This document shows positions 9,482 through 18,264 of a DNA stretch of 64,000 nucleotides, piece by piece. The DNA is from Plantibacter sp. VKM Ac-2880 (lineage in GTDB: Bacteria > Actinomycetota > Actinomycetes > Actinomycetales > Microbacteriaceae): assembly GCF_015351235.1 (NCBI RefSeq), contig NZ_JADKSJ010000001.1, positions 2,373,668 through 2,437,667 on the forward strand. The letters run 5' to 3'. The position numbers and the translations under genes are program-made. The notes under the pieces are model-generated. The model was given only the letters and a program-made list of their open reading frames with translations. It ran no database searches and was not told the DNA's origin. Position 1 is the stretch's first letter; the number at the start of each line of letters is the position of its first letter.

Positions 9482-10543
9482 TCAGCGCGAACCGAGCGCG
9501 CGGGTCGCCTCGACCCAGGCGTCGAGTCTGGCCGTCGCCGCGCCGGAGTCGATCACGCCCGCCGCGGACAGCAACGCGGCGGCGAACCGGTCGAGGATCG
9601 GCCGTTGGGCCTGCGTCGGATCCTCCGAGAGTTCGAACGCCACGATCCCCGCGGCCGCGTTCAACAGCACGATGTCGCGGACCGGGCCATCCTCGCCGGC
9701 GAGGGTCGCGCGGACGACGTCGGCGTTGTGCTGCGCGTCGCCGCCGATCAGGTCGTCGATCGCGGCGCGGCGGATACCCAGCTCGCGCGGATCGAGGTCG
9801 TGTTCGGTGACGGCACCCCGGGTGACCTCCCACAGGTGACTGTGTCCCGTGGTGGTGAGTTCGTCGAGGCCGTCGTCGCCACGGAAGACGAGCGCGGTGG
9901 CCCCCCGTGTCTGGAACACCCCGACGAACAGTGGGATCCGGTCAGCATGCGCCACGCCGACGGCGGAGGCCTCCGGCCGAGCAGGGTTCACGAGCGGGCC
10001 GAGGAAGTTGAAGACGGTGGGAACGCCGAGCTCGGCACGCACCGCGCCGGCGTGCCGGAAGCCCGGGTGGAACGCGGCGGCGTAGGCGAAGGTGATCCCC
10101 GTGGACGCGAGCACCTCCCCCACCAGGTCCGTCGGCAACGCGAGGTCGACGCCAAGGGCCGACAACACGTCGCTCGAGCCGGAGGCCGAACTCGCGGCGC
10201 GGTTGCCGTGCTTGATGACGGGGATGCCGGTCGCCGCAGCGACGATCGAGGCCGTGGTGGAGATGTTCACCGTCCCGAAACGGTCGCCTCCGGTGCCGAC
10301 GATGTCGAGCGCACGGGACGGCGCGACGAGCGGCATCGCGTGGTCGAGGATCGCGTCACGGAATCCGACGATCTCGTCGACCGTCTCCCCCTTCCGCCGG
10401 AGCGCGATGAGGAACCCGGCGAGCTGGGCGTCGGTGACCTGCCCCGTCATGATGCGTTCCATGGCCCACGTGGACTCCGAGACGCTGAGATCGGTTCCGG
10501 CGAGCAGGTCGCCGATGAGCGTCGGCCAGGTCGTGAGAGGCAT
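9482..10543 (-). CDS. trpD: Anthranilate phosphoribosyltransferase
   Basis: 353 residues. Transfers phosphoribose from PRPP to anthranilate in tryptophan synthesis. The PRPP-binding GTGGD motif (83-87), NIST (93-96) and KHGNRA (111-116) are intact, and RRKGET lies in the N-terminal helical domain. ATG start at 10543. Other trp genes are absent, so this trpD is detached from the pathway operon, as in Mycobacterium tuberculosis where trpD lies next to ctaE-qcrCAB (as I remember it). It is divergent from ctaE, with 182 bp between them holding an iron-box-like site. Confidence 0.95.
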   Translation of the reverse strand: MPLTTWPTLIGDLLAGTDLSVSESTWAMERIMTGQVTDAQLAGFLIALRRKGETVDEIVGFRDAILDHAMPLVAPSRALDIVGTGGDRFGTVNISTTASIVAAATGIPVIKHGNRAASSASGSSDVLSALGVDLALPTDLVGEVLASTGITFAYAAAFHPGFRHAGAVRAELGVPTVFNFLGPLVNPARPEASAVGVAHADRIPLFVGVFQTRGATALVFRGDDGLDELTTTGHSHLWEVTRGAVTEHDLDPRELGIRRAAIDDLIGGDAQHNADVVRATLAGEDGPVRDIVLLNAAAGIVAFELSEDPTQAQRPILDRFAAALLSAAGVIDSGAATARLDAWVEATRALGSR

Positions 10544-10641
10544 GACGACGATCTTACAAGCGCGACCCGCCGTGGCCCGGGGCGATCCACCCGGCGAGGA
10601 TCACATGAATTCCGCAGCAGAACCGAAGATCCCGGTCAGGA

Positions 10642-10660
10642 AATAAGGATAGCCTTACTG
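10642..10660. promoter_or_regulatory. DtxR/IdeR-like iron box between trpD and ctaE
   Basis: TAAGG-ATAG-CCTTA (10644-10657) is a perfect 5-bp inverted repeat inside AAATAAGGATAGCCTTACTG. It resembles the DtxR/IdeR consensus (TTAGGTTAGSCTAACCTAA) at about 11 of 17 positions. It sits about 70-80 bp before the ctaE GTG, upstream of the -10-like CATAAT, so a bound regulator could repress or activate the haem- and Fe-S-rich respiratory operon. Binding is an inference. Confidence 0.5.
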
Positions 10661-10713
10661 CTCCGCAGGCCATCGTCGCCCCCGAAATGCGAAAAACCGC
10701 TCGCGCTATCGGC

Positions 10714-10719
10714 CATAAT
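10714..10719 (+). promoter_or_regulatory. Candidate -10 element of the ctaE-qcrCAB operon
   Basis: CATAAT ends 6 bases before the GTG at 10726. Either the mRNA is leaderless or GGAGGG, which directly abuts the GTG, is a coincidental Shine-Dalgarno at too short a distance. No clear -35. Confidence 0.45.
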
Positions 10720-10725
10720 GGAGGG

Positions 10726-11355
10726 GTGACGAGCACCTCAATCAACCTTGCGCCGAGCGCGCCCCGGATCAACCGACCGAACACGGTCGCCGTTGGAACG
10801 ATCGTCTGGCTGGGCAGCGAGGTCATGTTCTTCGCTGGCCTCTTCGCGATCTACTTCACGCTGCGATCGATGGCTCCCGAGCTGTGGGCGGCCGAAGCCG
10901 GCCGCTTGAACGTCCCGTACTCGACGATCAACACGATCATCCTCGTGTCGTCGTCGTTCACGTGCCAGTTCGGCGTCTTCGCAGCGGAGCGCATGCAGCC
11001 CCGCATGACTGGCTGGAGCCCACGCAAGTGGGGCATGGTCGAGTGGTTCTTCCTCACCTACGCCCTGGGCGCCGTCTTCGTCGCCGGCCAGGTGCTCGAG
11101 TACGCCACGCTCGTCAGCGAGGGCATCTCCCTCAGCTCGAACGCGTACGGCTCGGCGTTCTACCTCACCACCGGCTTCCACGGCCTGCACGTGACCGGCG
11201 GTCTGATCGCCTTCCTCCTCGTGATCGGTCGCGCCTACGCGGTCAAGCGATTCGGCCACAAGGAGGCGACGAGCGCCATCGTCGTCTCGTACTACTGGCA
11301 CTTCGTCGACGTCGTGTGGATCGGCCTCTACTTCGTCATCTACATCCTGCGCTAA
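10726..11355 (+). CDS. ctaE: Cytochrome c oxidase (aa3) subunit III
   Basis: 209 residues from the GTG at 10726; an in-frame ATG at 10687 is rejected because it lies before the probable promoter. Five membrane segments, with conserved features of actinobacterial Cta[30 protein letters not shown] and the C-terminal [16 protein letters not shown]. It is part of the aa3 terminal oxidase that forms a supercomplex with the bc1 complex encoded immediately downstream (6 bp to qcrC). Integral membrane protein; no redox centre of its own. First gene of ctaE-qcrC-qcrA-qcrB. Confidence 0.95.
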   Translation: MTSTSINLAPSAPRINRPNTVAVGTIVWLGSEVMFFAGLFAIYFTLRSMAPELWAAEAGRLNVPYSTINTIILVSSSFTCQFGVFAAERMQPRMTGWSPRKWGMVEWFFLTYALGAVFVAGQVLEYATLVSEGISLSSNAYGSAFYLTTGFHGLHVTGGLIAFLLVIGRAYAVKRFGHKEATSAIVVSYYWHFVDVVWIGLYFVIYILR

Positions 11356-11361
11356 CCCGGA

Positions 11362-12219
11362 ATGACTGACTCCATGAAGACTGACCCCACCCAGCAGACG
11401 GCCACCACGTCGTCCAAGAAGAGCGCTCGCGCGAACCGCAAGAGCGGTCGACGCAGCCCGTTCGCCTCGGCGGCACTCCTCGCGATCGGCCTGCTCGTCA
11501 CCGGCGGAGCGTACGCGGCCGTCAGCGTCAGCACGGCCAGCGCCGAGCCCGTCGCCGCCGCGAAGTCGCAGGCCTCGGTCGACGAGGGCGAGAAGCTGTT
11601 CTCGGCCAACTGCGCCACCTGCCACGGACTCGACATGCAGGGCACGACCGCCGGACCGAGCCTGCTCGGCGTCGGCGCGGCCGCCGTCGACTTCCAGGTC
11701 GGCACGGGACGCATGCCGCTGCAGAACCAGGGCCCGCAGGCTCCCGAGAAGCCCGTGCAGTTCACCGAGGAGCAGATCTCCTCGCTGGCCGCGTACGTCG
11801 CCTCGGTCGCCCCCGGTCCGGAGATCCCCGACGAGCAGTACCTCGACGCCGCCGGTGACTCTTCGAACGGAGCGCAGCTCTTCCGGATCAACTGCGCCAT
11901 GTGCCACAACGTCGCTGCAGCCGGTGGCGCCCTGACCGAGGGCAAGTACGCTCCCTCCCTCGTGGGCGTCAGCGAAGCGCACATCTACGAGGCCATGGTC
12001 ACCGGCCCACAGAACATGCCGGTCTTCAACGACATGAACCTCTCCCCCGAGGACAAGCGCGACATCATCACCGCGCTCAAGTTCATGGAGGCCAACCCGT
12101 CACCGGGCGGTAACGACCTCGGCTCGCTCGGCCCCGTCTCCGAGGGCCTGTTCCTCTGGATCTTCGGCCTCGGCTCGATCGTCGCCCTCACCGTCTGGAT
12201 CACCGCGAAGTCGAACTGA
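11362..12219 (+). CDS. qcrC: Diheme cytochrome c subunit of the bc1 complex
   Basis: 285 residues. A positively charged N-terminus is followed by a membrane anchor (about 36-54), then two cytochrome c domains with covalent haem motifs C84-ATC-H88 and C178-AM-C181-H182, and a C-terminal membrane helix (about 262-281). Two haems in one anchored subunit are the actinobacterial answer to having no soluble cytochrome c: electrons pass directly from QcrA to the CuA centre of CtaC. Lies between ctaE and qcrA in the usual actinobacterial order. Confidence 0.96.
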   Translation: MTDSMKTDPTQQTATTSSKKSARANRKSGRRSPFASAALLAIGLLVTGGAYAAVSVSTASAEPVAAAKSQASVDEGEKLFSANCATCHGLDMQGTTAGPSLLGVGAAAVDFQVGTGRMPLQNQGPQAPEKPVQFTEEQISSLAAYVASVAPGPEIPDEQYLDAAGDSSNGAQLFRINCAMCHNVAAAGGALTEGKYAPSLVGVSEAHIYEAMVTGPQNMPVFNDMNLSPEDKRDIITALKFMEANPSPGGNDLGSLGPVSEGLFLWIFGLGSIVALTVWITAKSN

Positions 12220-12254
12220 CCGACGCGGATCGACAACACGTAAGAAGGAGCACA

Positions 12255-13340
12255 ATGGCTCACGACAACTCGAGCGGTTCGGGTCACCCGACCGCCGACT
12301 CGTCTGCCGATCCGTCCGCCCACGGGCAGGAGCTGCAGGTCGCGACCGGTACCGGGGTCATCGCCCGCGATGCCATCGCCGACCCTGGTCTGCCTCCGCA
12401 CCGGAAGCGCGTCACGGACCTCGACCCCAAGAAGGACAAGCGGGCCGAGCGCGCCGTCTACACCCTCTTCTATCTGTCGATCGCCGGCAGCGTCTGGGCG
12501 GTCGCCGCCTACATGGCGTTCCCGATCGAGCCCGAGGACATCGGGTCCGTCCGGTTGAACAACCTCTTCATCGGTCTCGGCATGGCGCTCGCCCTGCTCG
12601 CGATCGGTATCGGCGCCGTGCACTGGGGCAAGGCCCTCATGCACGACGAGGAGGGTATCGACTACCGCCACAAGGTCGGCGGCAACCAGGTCAGCCGCGA
12701 TCGTGCCGTCGAGATCATGCACGAGGCGAACGTCGAGTCCGGCATCGGACGCCGTGCGCTCATCCGCAACAGCCTCATCGGATCGCTCATCGTCTTCCCG
12801 CTCCCCGGCATCGCCCTCTTCCGCGGCCTCGCGCCGTACGACGAGGACCCGGTCGAGCTCATGCAGCACACGATGTGGAAGGAAGGGACGCGTCTCGCTC
12901 GCGACCCCTCCGGCACGCCGATCAAGGCGTCCGATGTCACCCTCGGAAGCGCCTTCCACGTCATCCCGGAGAACCTCCACGAGGCCGAGCACGTCCTCAA
13001 CGAGAAGGCCAAGGCGATCGTCCTCCTCATGCGGTTGAAGCCGGAAGACCTCGTCGAGGAGGAGTCCAAGAAGGACTGGTCCTACGACGGCATCGTCGCC
13101 TACTCCAAGGTCTGCACCCACGTCGGGTGCCCGGTGGCGCTGTACGAGCAGCAGACGCACCACCTTCTCTGCCCTTGCCACCAGTCGCAGTTCGACGTCA
13201 CGAACCACTGCGCGGTCATCTTCGGACCGGCCGCCCGGCCGCTCCCGCAGCTGCCGATCACCGTCGACGACGAGGGCTACCTCGTCGCGCGGAGCGACTT
13301 CCACGAACCTGTCGGCCCGAGCTTCTGGGAGCGTCATTGA
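12255..13340 (+). CDS. qcrA: Rieske iron-sulfur subunit of the bc1 complex
   Basis: 361 residues. AAGGAG precedes the ATG. A long hydrophilic N-terminus is followed by three predicted membrane helices (about 70-95, 108-126 and 170-190), as in actinobacterial QcrA, rather than the single anchor of mitochondrial Rieske. The [2Fe-2S] ligands are C287-T-H289-VGC292 and C306-PC308-H309. It accepts electrons from quinol and passes them to QcrC. The stop overlaps the qcrB TTG start (TTGA), implying translational coupling. Confidence 0.96.
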   Translation: MAHDNSSGSGHPTADSSADPSAHGQELQVATGTGVIARDAIADPGLPPHRKRVTDLDPKKDKRAERAVYTLFYLSIAGSVWAVAAYMAFPIEPEDIGSVRLNNLFIGLGMALALLAIGIGAVHWGKALMHDEEGIDYRHKVGGNQVSRDRAVEIMHEANVESGIGRRALIRNSLIGSLIVFPLPGIALFRGLAPYDEDPVELMQHTMWKEGTRLARDPSGTPIKASDVTLGSAFHVIPENLHEAEHVLNEKAKAIVLLMRLKPEDLVEEESKKDWSYDGIVAYSKVCTHVGCPVALYEQQTHHLLCPCHQSQFDVTNHCAVIFGPAARPLPQLPITVDDEGYLVARSDFHEPVGPSFWERH

Positions 13341-14971
13341 GCACCTCGACCGCAACACGCGCCCCTGAGCAGGCCAAGGCCGCTCCGGCGAAGAGCTCCG
13401 GTGGTTTCACCGGCGCTGCAGCGAACTACCTCGAAGAACGGACGTCCATCTCGGTCGCCGTCAAGGAGTTCGGTCGCAAGATCTTCCCCGACCACTGGTC
13501 GTTCCTCCTCGGTGAGGTGGCGCTCTACAGCTTCGTCATCATCCTGCTGTCGGGATCGTTCCTCACCTTCTTCTTCCAGGCCTCCATGGCCGAGGTGCAC
13601 TACGACGGGTCCTTCGTCCCGCTGAAGAACATCGAGATGTCGGTCGCCATGGCGTCGACCCTCGACATCTCGTTCGACATCCGCGGTGGCCTCCTGATGC
13701 GTCAGGTGCACCACTGGGCCGCACTGTTGTTCGTCGCGTCCATCGGCCTCCACATGCTCCGGATCTTCTTCACCGGTGCGTTCCGGAAGCCGCGCGAGCT
13801 CAACTGGGTGATCGGATTCGTCCTCTTCATCCTGGCGATGGCCGAGGGCTTCACGGGCTACTCGCTCCCCGACGATCTGCTCTCCGGTAACGGCCTGCGG
13901 ATCATCGACGGCATGGTGAAGGGTCTGCCGATCATCGGCACCTGGACGACCTTCCTGCTCTTCGGCGGCGAGTTCCCGGGCACCGACATCGTCGGCCGGC
14001 TGTACACGCTCCACATCCTGCTGCTGCCTGCGCTGGTGCTGCTCTTCATCGCGCTGCACCTCGTGTTCGTCGTCGTGCACAAGCACACGCAGTTCCCGGG
14101 CGCCGGTCGCACCGAGCAGAACGTGGTCGGCTTCCCCGTCCTCCCCGTGTACGCCGCGAAGGCTGGTGGCTTCTTCTTCATCGTCTTCGGTGTCGTGATG
14201 CTCATCGCGTCGCTGTTCACGATCAACCCGATCTGGAACTACGGCCCGTACGACCCCTCACCGGTCTCCGCTGGTACGCAGCCCGACTGGTACATCGGCT
14301 TCGCCGACGGGGCGCTCCGTCTGGTGCCCCCGCACCTCGAGTTCGTCCTCTTGGACCACACGTTCTCGTTCAACATCATCCTTCCCGTCCTCGTTCTGGG
14401 CCTGTTCATCGTCACGGTGTTCATCTACCCGTTCGTCGAGGCGTGGATCACCGGTGACAAGCGCGAACACCACATCCTCGACCGCCCGCGCAACGCGCCA
14501 ACCCGCACCGCCATCGGTGCTGCCGGTGTCACGTTCTACGCCGCCCTGTGGGCAGCCGCGAGCTCGGACATCATCGCGACCCACTTCAAGGTGACGATGG
14601 AAGGCGTGATCCACACGCTGCAGGCGATCCTGATCCTCGGACCGTTCATCGCCTACTTCCTCGCCAAGCGGACCTGCCTGGCATTGCAGAAGAAGGACCG
14701 CGAGATCCTTCTCCACGGCTACGAGACCGGACGCATCGTCCGCCTCCCCGGTGGCGAGTTCATCGAGGTCCACGAACCGGTGGACGAGTACGAGCGCTGG
14801 CGTCTGGCGAGCTACGACGACCACAAGCCGTTGATGATCCGTCCGAACGCGAAGGGCAAGATCACCGGCGTGCAGAAGGCCCGCGCGGCGATGTCGCGGT
14901 GGTTCTTCGAGGACCGGATCGCTCCGGTCACGAACACGGAGATCGAACGCTCCCACGGCGACCACCACTAG
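13337..14971 (+). CDS. qcrB: Cytochrome b subunit of the bc1 complex
   Basis: 544 residues from a TTG at 13337 that overlaps the qcrA stop and has GGGAG 5 bases upstream. An open frame extends 460 bp further upstream, but it lies inside qcrA and is a shadow. About eight membrane helices with paired haem-ligand histidines (for example RQVHHWAALLF, ALHLVFVVVHKHT) and a PEW-like quinol-site region. The C-terminal extension (about 120 residues) is characteristic of actinobacterial QcrB. Membrane-bound core of quinol oxidation and target site class of QcrB inhibitors in mycobacteria. Last gene of the operon. Confidence 0.95.
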   Translation: MSTSTATRAPEQAKAAPAKSSGGFTGAAANYLEERTSISVAVKEFGRKIFPDHWSFLLGEVALYSFVIILLSGSFLTFFFQASMAEVHYDGSFVPLKNIEMSVAMASTLDISFDIRGGLLMRQVHHWAALLFVASIGLHMLRIFFTGAFRKPRELNWVIGFVLFILAMAEGFTGYSLPDDLLSGNGLRIIDGMVKGLPIIGTWTTFLLFGGEFPGTDIVGRLYTLHILLLPALVLLFIALHLVFVVVHKHTQFPGAGRTEQNVVGFPVLPVYAAKAGGFFFIVFGVVMLIASLFTINPIWNYGPYDPSPVSAGTQPDWYIGFADGALRLVPPHLEFVLLDHTFSFNIILPVLVLGLFIVTVFIYPFVEAWITGDKREHHILDRPRNAPTRTAIGAAGVTFYAALWAAASSDIIATHFKVTMEGVIHTLQAILILGPFIAYFLAKRTCLALQKKDREILLHGYETGRIVRLPGGEFIEVHEPVDEYERWRLASYDDHKPLMIRPNAKGKITGVQKARAAMSRWFFEDRIAPVTNTEIERSHGDHH

Positions 14972-14987
14972 TCGACGCCTCACGACG

Positions 14988-15019
14988 AGAGCCCCGCAGT
15001 CCACGGACTGCGGGGCTCT
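14988..15019 (+). terminator. Terminator after qcrB
   Basis: Perfect 15-bp inverted repeat (14988-15002 with 15005-15019) followed by TCTCGTT, 16 bp after the qcrB stop. Confidence 0.85.
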
Positions 15020-15607
15020 TCTCGTTCCCTCGCACGACAGACAGCGTGATGCGCTCGGCCGCCTCCGTGTCTCGCGCCGATCCGAGACGCTCACGGCCCT
15101 CACGAAGCCCAGAACAAGCCTGTAGACCGCTCTCATCCACGGCGCTCGTGACAACCGGCGCGGGTGCGGAGCTGTCTCCCCGTGAGAGCTTCACGGGCGG
15201 ATAGCGCTTCGGGTTCAGGTGGGCCTCGCGCTGGTCGGCGGTGGCCCACTCCCCCAAGCAGGACGGCGATGCGAGCTGCGCTCTGCCTTGCGCCGCGCCC
15301 GACACGATCGCTCGTGTGGCCTGCCGTCAGGCGCTCGTCCGCTCTCGCTCCCTGGCCTTGCTAGCTCGCCGACGCCTCGTCCGTGGCCCGGGGTTCGCCA
15401 GTCGCAGGCTGCTGCGCACCCGGCGGCCGCAACGCCGCATCGCCTCACTGGCCAGCCACGCCCATATCTCGGCCTGAGTGCGCCCATGACGGGTATCGCT
15501 CGTCGGCACCGCGCCCGGACCGGCTGGGAGATCAACGGAGCACGGAGAAGACGGGCCGAACGTCCGTTGGTGCGGCGCACGCGACAATCCCCTCGAGGAG
15601 ACGCGAA
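15020..15607. other. Gene-free interval of about 590 bp
   Basis: No ORF here has a convincing start, ribosome binding site or protein-like composition; frames on both strands translate to Arg/Pro/Ala-rich low-complexity sequence with many short overlapping ORFs. There is no tRNA-like fold, no terminal inverted repeat and no transposase remnant that I can recognise. It lies between the qcrB terminator and the terminator of the GNAT gene, so it is probably untranscribed or carries a decayed sequence. Confidence 0.5.
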
Positions 15608-15638
15608 AGAGCCCCCGAGCGGTGTGCTCGAGGGCTCT
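15608..15638 (-). terminator. Terminator of the ctaC-ctaD-ctaF-GNAT operon
   Basis: 13-bp stem (15608-15620 with 15626-15638, one mismatch) and a 5-base loop, followed on the minus strand by TTTCGCG. It starts 19 bp after the GNAT stop codon. Confidence 0.8.
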
Positions 15639-15656
15639 TCGGTACCGTTTTGACGC

Positions 15657-16109
15657 TCAGCCGAGCGGGAGGATCTTCTTGTAGAACTCCGCGGTGACGT
15701 TGTAACCGAGGCGACGGTAGAAGTCTCCGGCCCGCGACGTCGACATCGTCAGTTGACGAGCGCCGCGTTCGACGGCGTAGTGCTCGTTCGCCTCGACCAG
15801 CGCCGAACCGATACCTGCACCACGAGCACTCTCGTCGACGACCAGCTCCTGCAGGTGCGCGGTGAGGCCCGCAGCGTGCAACAGGCGCGACACGGTCATC
15901 AACGTGTAGCCGACGACGCGGTCATCCTGATCGATGGCGACATACAGCACGTTCGTCTCGTCCTCGCGGGGACGCATCACGTTGTTGTACGCAGCCATGA
16001 AGTCATCCGCGCCCGGTGGGATCGAACCCGTGATGAGCTGGCCGGCCAACGCGAAGACTGCGGACCGGTCGTCGGGCTGGCCACGTCGGATGCTGAACGA
16101 GTCGACCAT
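15657..16109 (-). CDS. GNAT family N-acetyltransferase
   Basis: 150 residues starting MVDSFSIRRGQPDD at 16109; the longer frame upstream is inside ctaF. The acetyl-CoA-binding signature VVDESARGAGIGSALV (about 91-106) and the C-terminal FYRRLGY motif are clear. The start overlaps the ctaF stop by one base (TGATG), so it is translated with the oxidase genes. Substrate unknown: GNAT enzymes of this size can acetylate small molecules, protein N-termini or lysines. The coupling to cytochrome oxidase genes is unusual and may simply be transcriptional convenience. Confidence 0.88.
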   Translation of the reverse strand: MVDSFSIRRGQPDDRSAVFALAGQLITGSIPPGADDFMAAYNNVMRPREDETNVLYVAIDQDDRVVGYTLMTVSRLLHAAGLTAHLQELVVDESARGAGIGSALVEANEHYAVERGARQLTMSTSRAGDFYRRLGYNVTAEFYKKILPLG

Positions 16110-16531
16110 CAGCGGGCGAAGTATCCGCGGTAGTACTCGTAGTTCCAACCGACGACAGCGATGACGACCAGCGGGATACCGATGATCGCGATCCAGAAGC
16201 CGACGGCAAGACCCAGCACGAGCAGACCACAGGCGCCGGCGAGGATGATCGGCCACCAGCTCCACGGGCTGAAGTGCCCGATCTCCGGATCGCCGTCATC
16301 GATGTTCGCCGTCAGGGTGTCCTCGGGAAGCTCTGCTCCCTGGCTCTTGTGGACGCGGCTGAGGTAGAAGCCGAGGAAGGCGCTCAGGATGGCTGCGAGA
16401 GCCAGCGTGACCGTCCCGACCCACTCGACGCGGCCGTGCAGCGGGTCGATGATCGACCACACCGTGTAGACCGCACAGAGGAGCGCACAGAAGACCGTGA
16501 GGATCGTGAAGAGGATGATATTGGCGCGCAT
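16109..16531 (-). CDS. ctaF: Cytochrome c oxidase subunit IV (actinobacterial type)
   Basis: 140 residues, four hydrophobic segments (about 4-26, 38-58, 94-110 and 112-130), a loop with PEDTLTANIDDGDPEIGHFSP and the C-terminal NYEYYRGYFAR. This is the actinobacteria-specific fourth subunit of the aa3 oxidase, located after ctaC-ctaD as usual. ATG at 16531, 5 bp after the ctaD stop. Structural role in the oxidase; no cofactor ligands. Confidence 0.93.
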   Translation of the reverse strand: MRANIILFTILTVFCALLCAVYTVWSIIDPLHGRVEWVGTVTLALAAILSAFLGFYLSRVHKSQGAELPEDTLTANIDDGDPEIGHFSPWSWWPIILAGACGLLVLGLAVGFWIAIIGIPLVVIAVVGWNYEYYRGYFAR

Positions 16532-16536
16532 GGCGG

Positions 16537-18264
16537 CTACTTCACCTTCCCGGAGTCGACGTCGAGCGTGGGTGTATCAGGCGCGTCCTTCGCAGGACCG
16601 ACGCCAACCGGGATACCGACCTCGGGGTGGTGGAGGTCGAACGCCGGGCGCTCCGAACGGATGCGCGGGATCGACACGAAGTTGTGGCGCGGGGGCGGCG
16701 AGCTGGTCGCCCACTCGAGCGATCCTCCGTAACCCCACGGGTCGTCCTCGGTCACCCGGGGAGCCTTCCGGATCGTGACGTACACGTTCAGGAAGAAGGG
16801 CAGCAGGGAGATCGCCAGGATGAACGATCCGACGGTCGACAGCTGGTTCATCCACGTGAAGCCGTCTTCCGGCGAGTACGTCGCGTACCGACGCGGGAAC
16901 CCGATGACGCCCAACCAGTGCTGGATGAGGAACGTCGTGTGGAAGCCGATGAACAGCAACCAGAAGTGCCAGTAGCCGAGCTTCTCGTTGAGCATCTTGC
17001 CGGTCCACTTCGGCCACCAGAAGTAGAAGCCGGCGAACATGGCGAACACGACCGTGCCGAAGACGACGTAGTGGAAGTGCGCGACGACGAAGTAGGAGTC
17101 GGAGACGTGGAAGTCGAGTGGCGGCGACGCGAGGATGACACCGGTGAGTCCACCGAAGACGAAGGTGATCAGGAAGCCGATCGACCAGAGCATCGGGGTT
17201 TCGAAGGTGACGGAGCCGCGCCACATGGTGCCGAGCCAGTTGAAGATCTTCACACCGGTCGGAACCGCGATGAGCATCGTCATGAGCGCGAAGAACGGCA
17301 GCAGCACGGAGCCGGTGACGTACATGTGGTGGGCCCACACCGTCACGGAGAGGGCTGCGATCGCGATCGTCGCGTAGATGAGGGTCTTGTAGCCGAAGAT
17401 CGGCTTGCGGCTGAACACCGGGAAGATCTCCGACACGATGCCGAAGAACGGCAGCGCGATGATGTAGACCTCAGGGTGACCGAAGAACCAGAACAAGTGC
17501 TGCCACAGGATGACGCCACCGTTCGCAGCATCGTAGATGTGGGCGTCGAACACGCGGTCGGCCGCGAGGCCGAAGAGCGCGGCGGCGAGGACCGGGAACG
17601 CCATGAGGACGAGAATCGACGTCACGAGCACGTTCCACGTGAAGATCGGCATGCGGAACATCGTCATGCCGGGAGCGCGCATGGTGATGATCGTGGTGAT
17701 GAAGTTGACACCACCGAGGATGGTTCCGAATCCGCTCAGAGCCAGACCGAGCACCCAGAGATTCCCTCCGAGGCCCGGTGAGAAGGTCGTACTCGACAAC
17801 GGCGCATACGCGAACCAGCCGAAGGCCGCAGCACCCTGCGGGGTGAGGAAACCACCGACGGCGATGAGGCTACCGAAGGCGTAGAGCCAGAACGCGAAGG
17901 CGTTCAGTCGTGGGAAGGCGACGTCCGGTGCACCGATCTGCAGCGGCATGAGCGCGTTCGCGAAGCCGGCGAAGAGCGGCGTCGCGAACATGAGCAGCAT
18001 GATCGTGCCGTGCATCGTGAACAGCTGGTTGTACTGCTCCTTCGTCTCGACGATCGTTCCGCCGGGCTCGAAGAGCTGCGCACGGATGATGAGCGCCATG
18101 ACGCCACCGAGGCAGAAGAAGATGAACGAGGCGATCAGGTACATGTACCCGATGGTCTTGTGGTCGGTGGAGGTGATCCACTTGACCAGGATGTTGCCCT
18201 TGCGCTCGACCGAGGTGCGTCCGACGACGCTCGCTTGGCCTGCAGGAAGCGTGGTGGAGGTCAT
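16537..18264 (-). CDS. ctaD: Cytochrome c oxidase (aa3) subunit I
   Basis: 575 residues from the ATG at 18264, which overlaps the ctaC stop (ATGA). Twelve-helix haem-copper oxidase core. Visible ligand motifs: [11 protein letters not shown] (low-spin haem a ligand), [10 protein letters not shown] with the His-Tyr CuB/cross-link motif, WAHHMYVTG (CuB ligands) and [10 protein letters not shown] (haem a3 and haem a ligands). It reduces O2 to water and pumps protons. The open frame upstream of 18264 lies within ctaC and is not used. Confidence 0.97.
   Translation of the reverse strand: MTSTTLPAGQASVVGRTSVERKGNILVKWITSTDHKTIGYMYLIASFIFFCLGGVMALIIRAQLFEPGGTIVETKEQYNQLFTMHGTIMLLMFATPLFAGFANALMPLQIGAPDVAFPRLNAFAFWLYAFGSLIAVGGFLTPQGAAAFGWFAYAPLSSTTFSPGLGGNLWVLGLALSGFGTILGGVNFITTIITMRAPGMTMFRMPIFTWNVLVTSILVLMAFPVLAAALFGLAADRVFDAHIYDAANGGVILWQHLFWFFGHPEVYIIALPFFGIVSEIFPVFSRKPIFGYKTLIYATIAIAALSVTVWAHHMYVTGSVLLPFFALMTMLIAVPTGVKIFNWLGTMWRGSVTFETPMLWSIGFLITFVFGGLTGVILASPPLDFHVSDSYFVVAHFHYVVFGTVVFAMFAGFYFWWPKWTGKMLNEKLGYWHFWLLFIGFHTTFLIQHWLGVIGFPRRYATYSPEDGFTWMNQLSTVGSFILAISLLPFFLNVYVTIRKAPRVTEDDPWGYGGSLEWATSSPPPRHNFVSIPRIRSERPAFDLHHPEVGIPVGVGPAKDAPDTPTLDVDSGKVK

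Noticed and set aside
12875-13336. Upstream part of the 698-codon frame containing qcrB
   Set aside because: This part lies inside qcrA in another frame; cytochrome b begins at the TTG at 13337.
15215-15653. Several ORFs of 80-144 codons in the gene-free interval
   Set aside because: Low-complexity Arg/Pro/Ala translations, no ribosome binding sites and frames crossing a terminator hairpin; no recognisable family.
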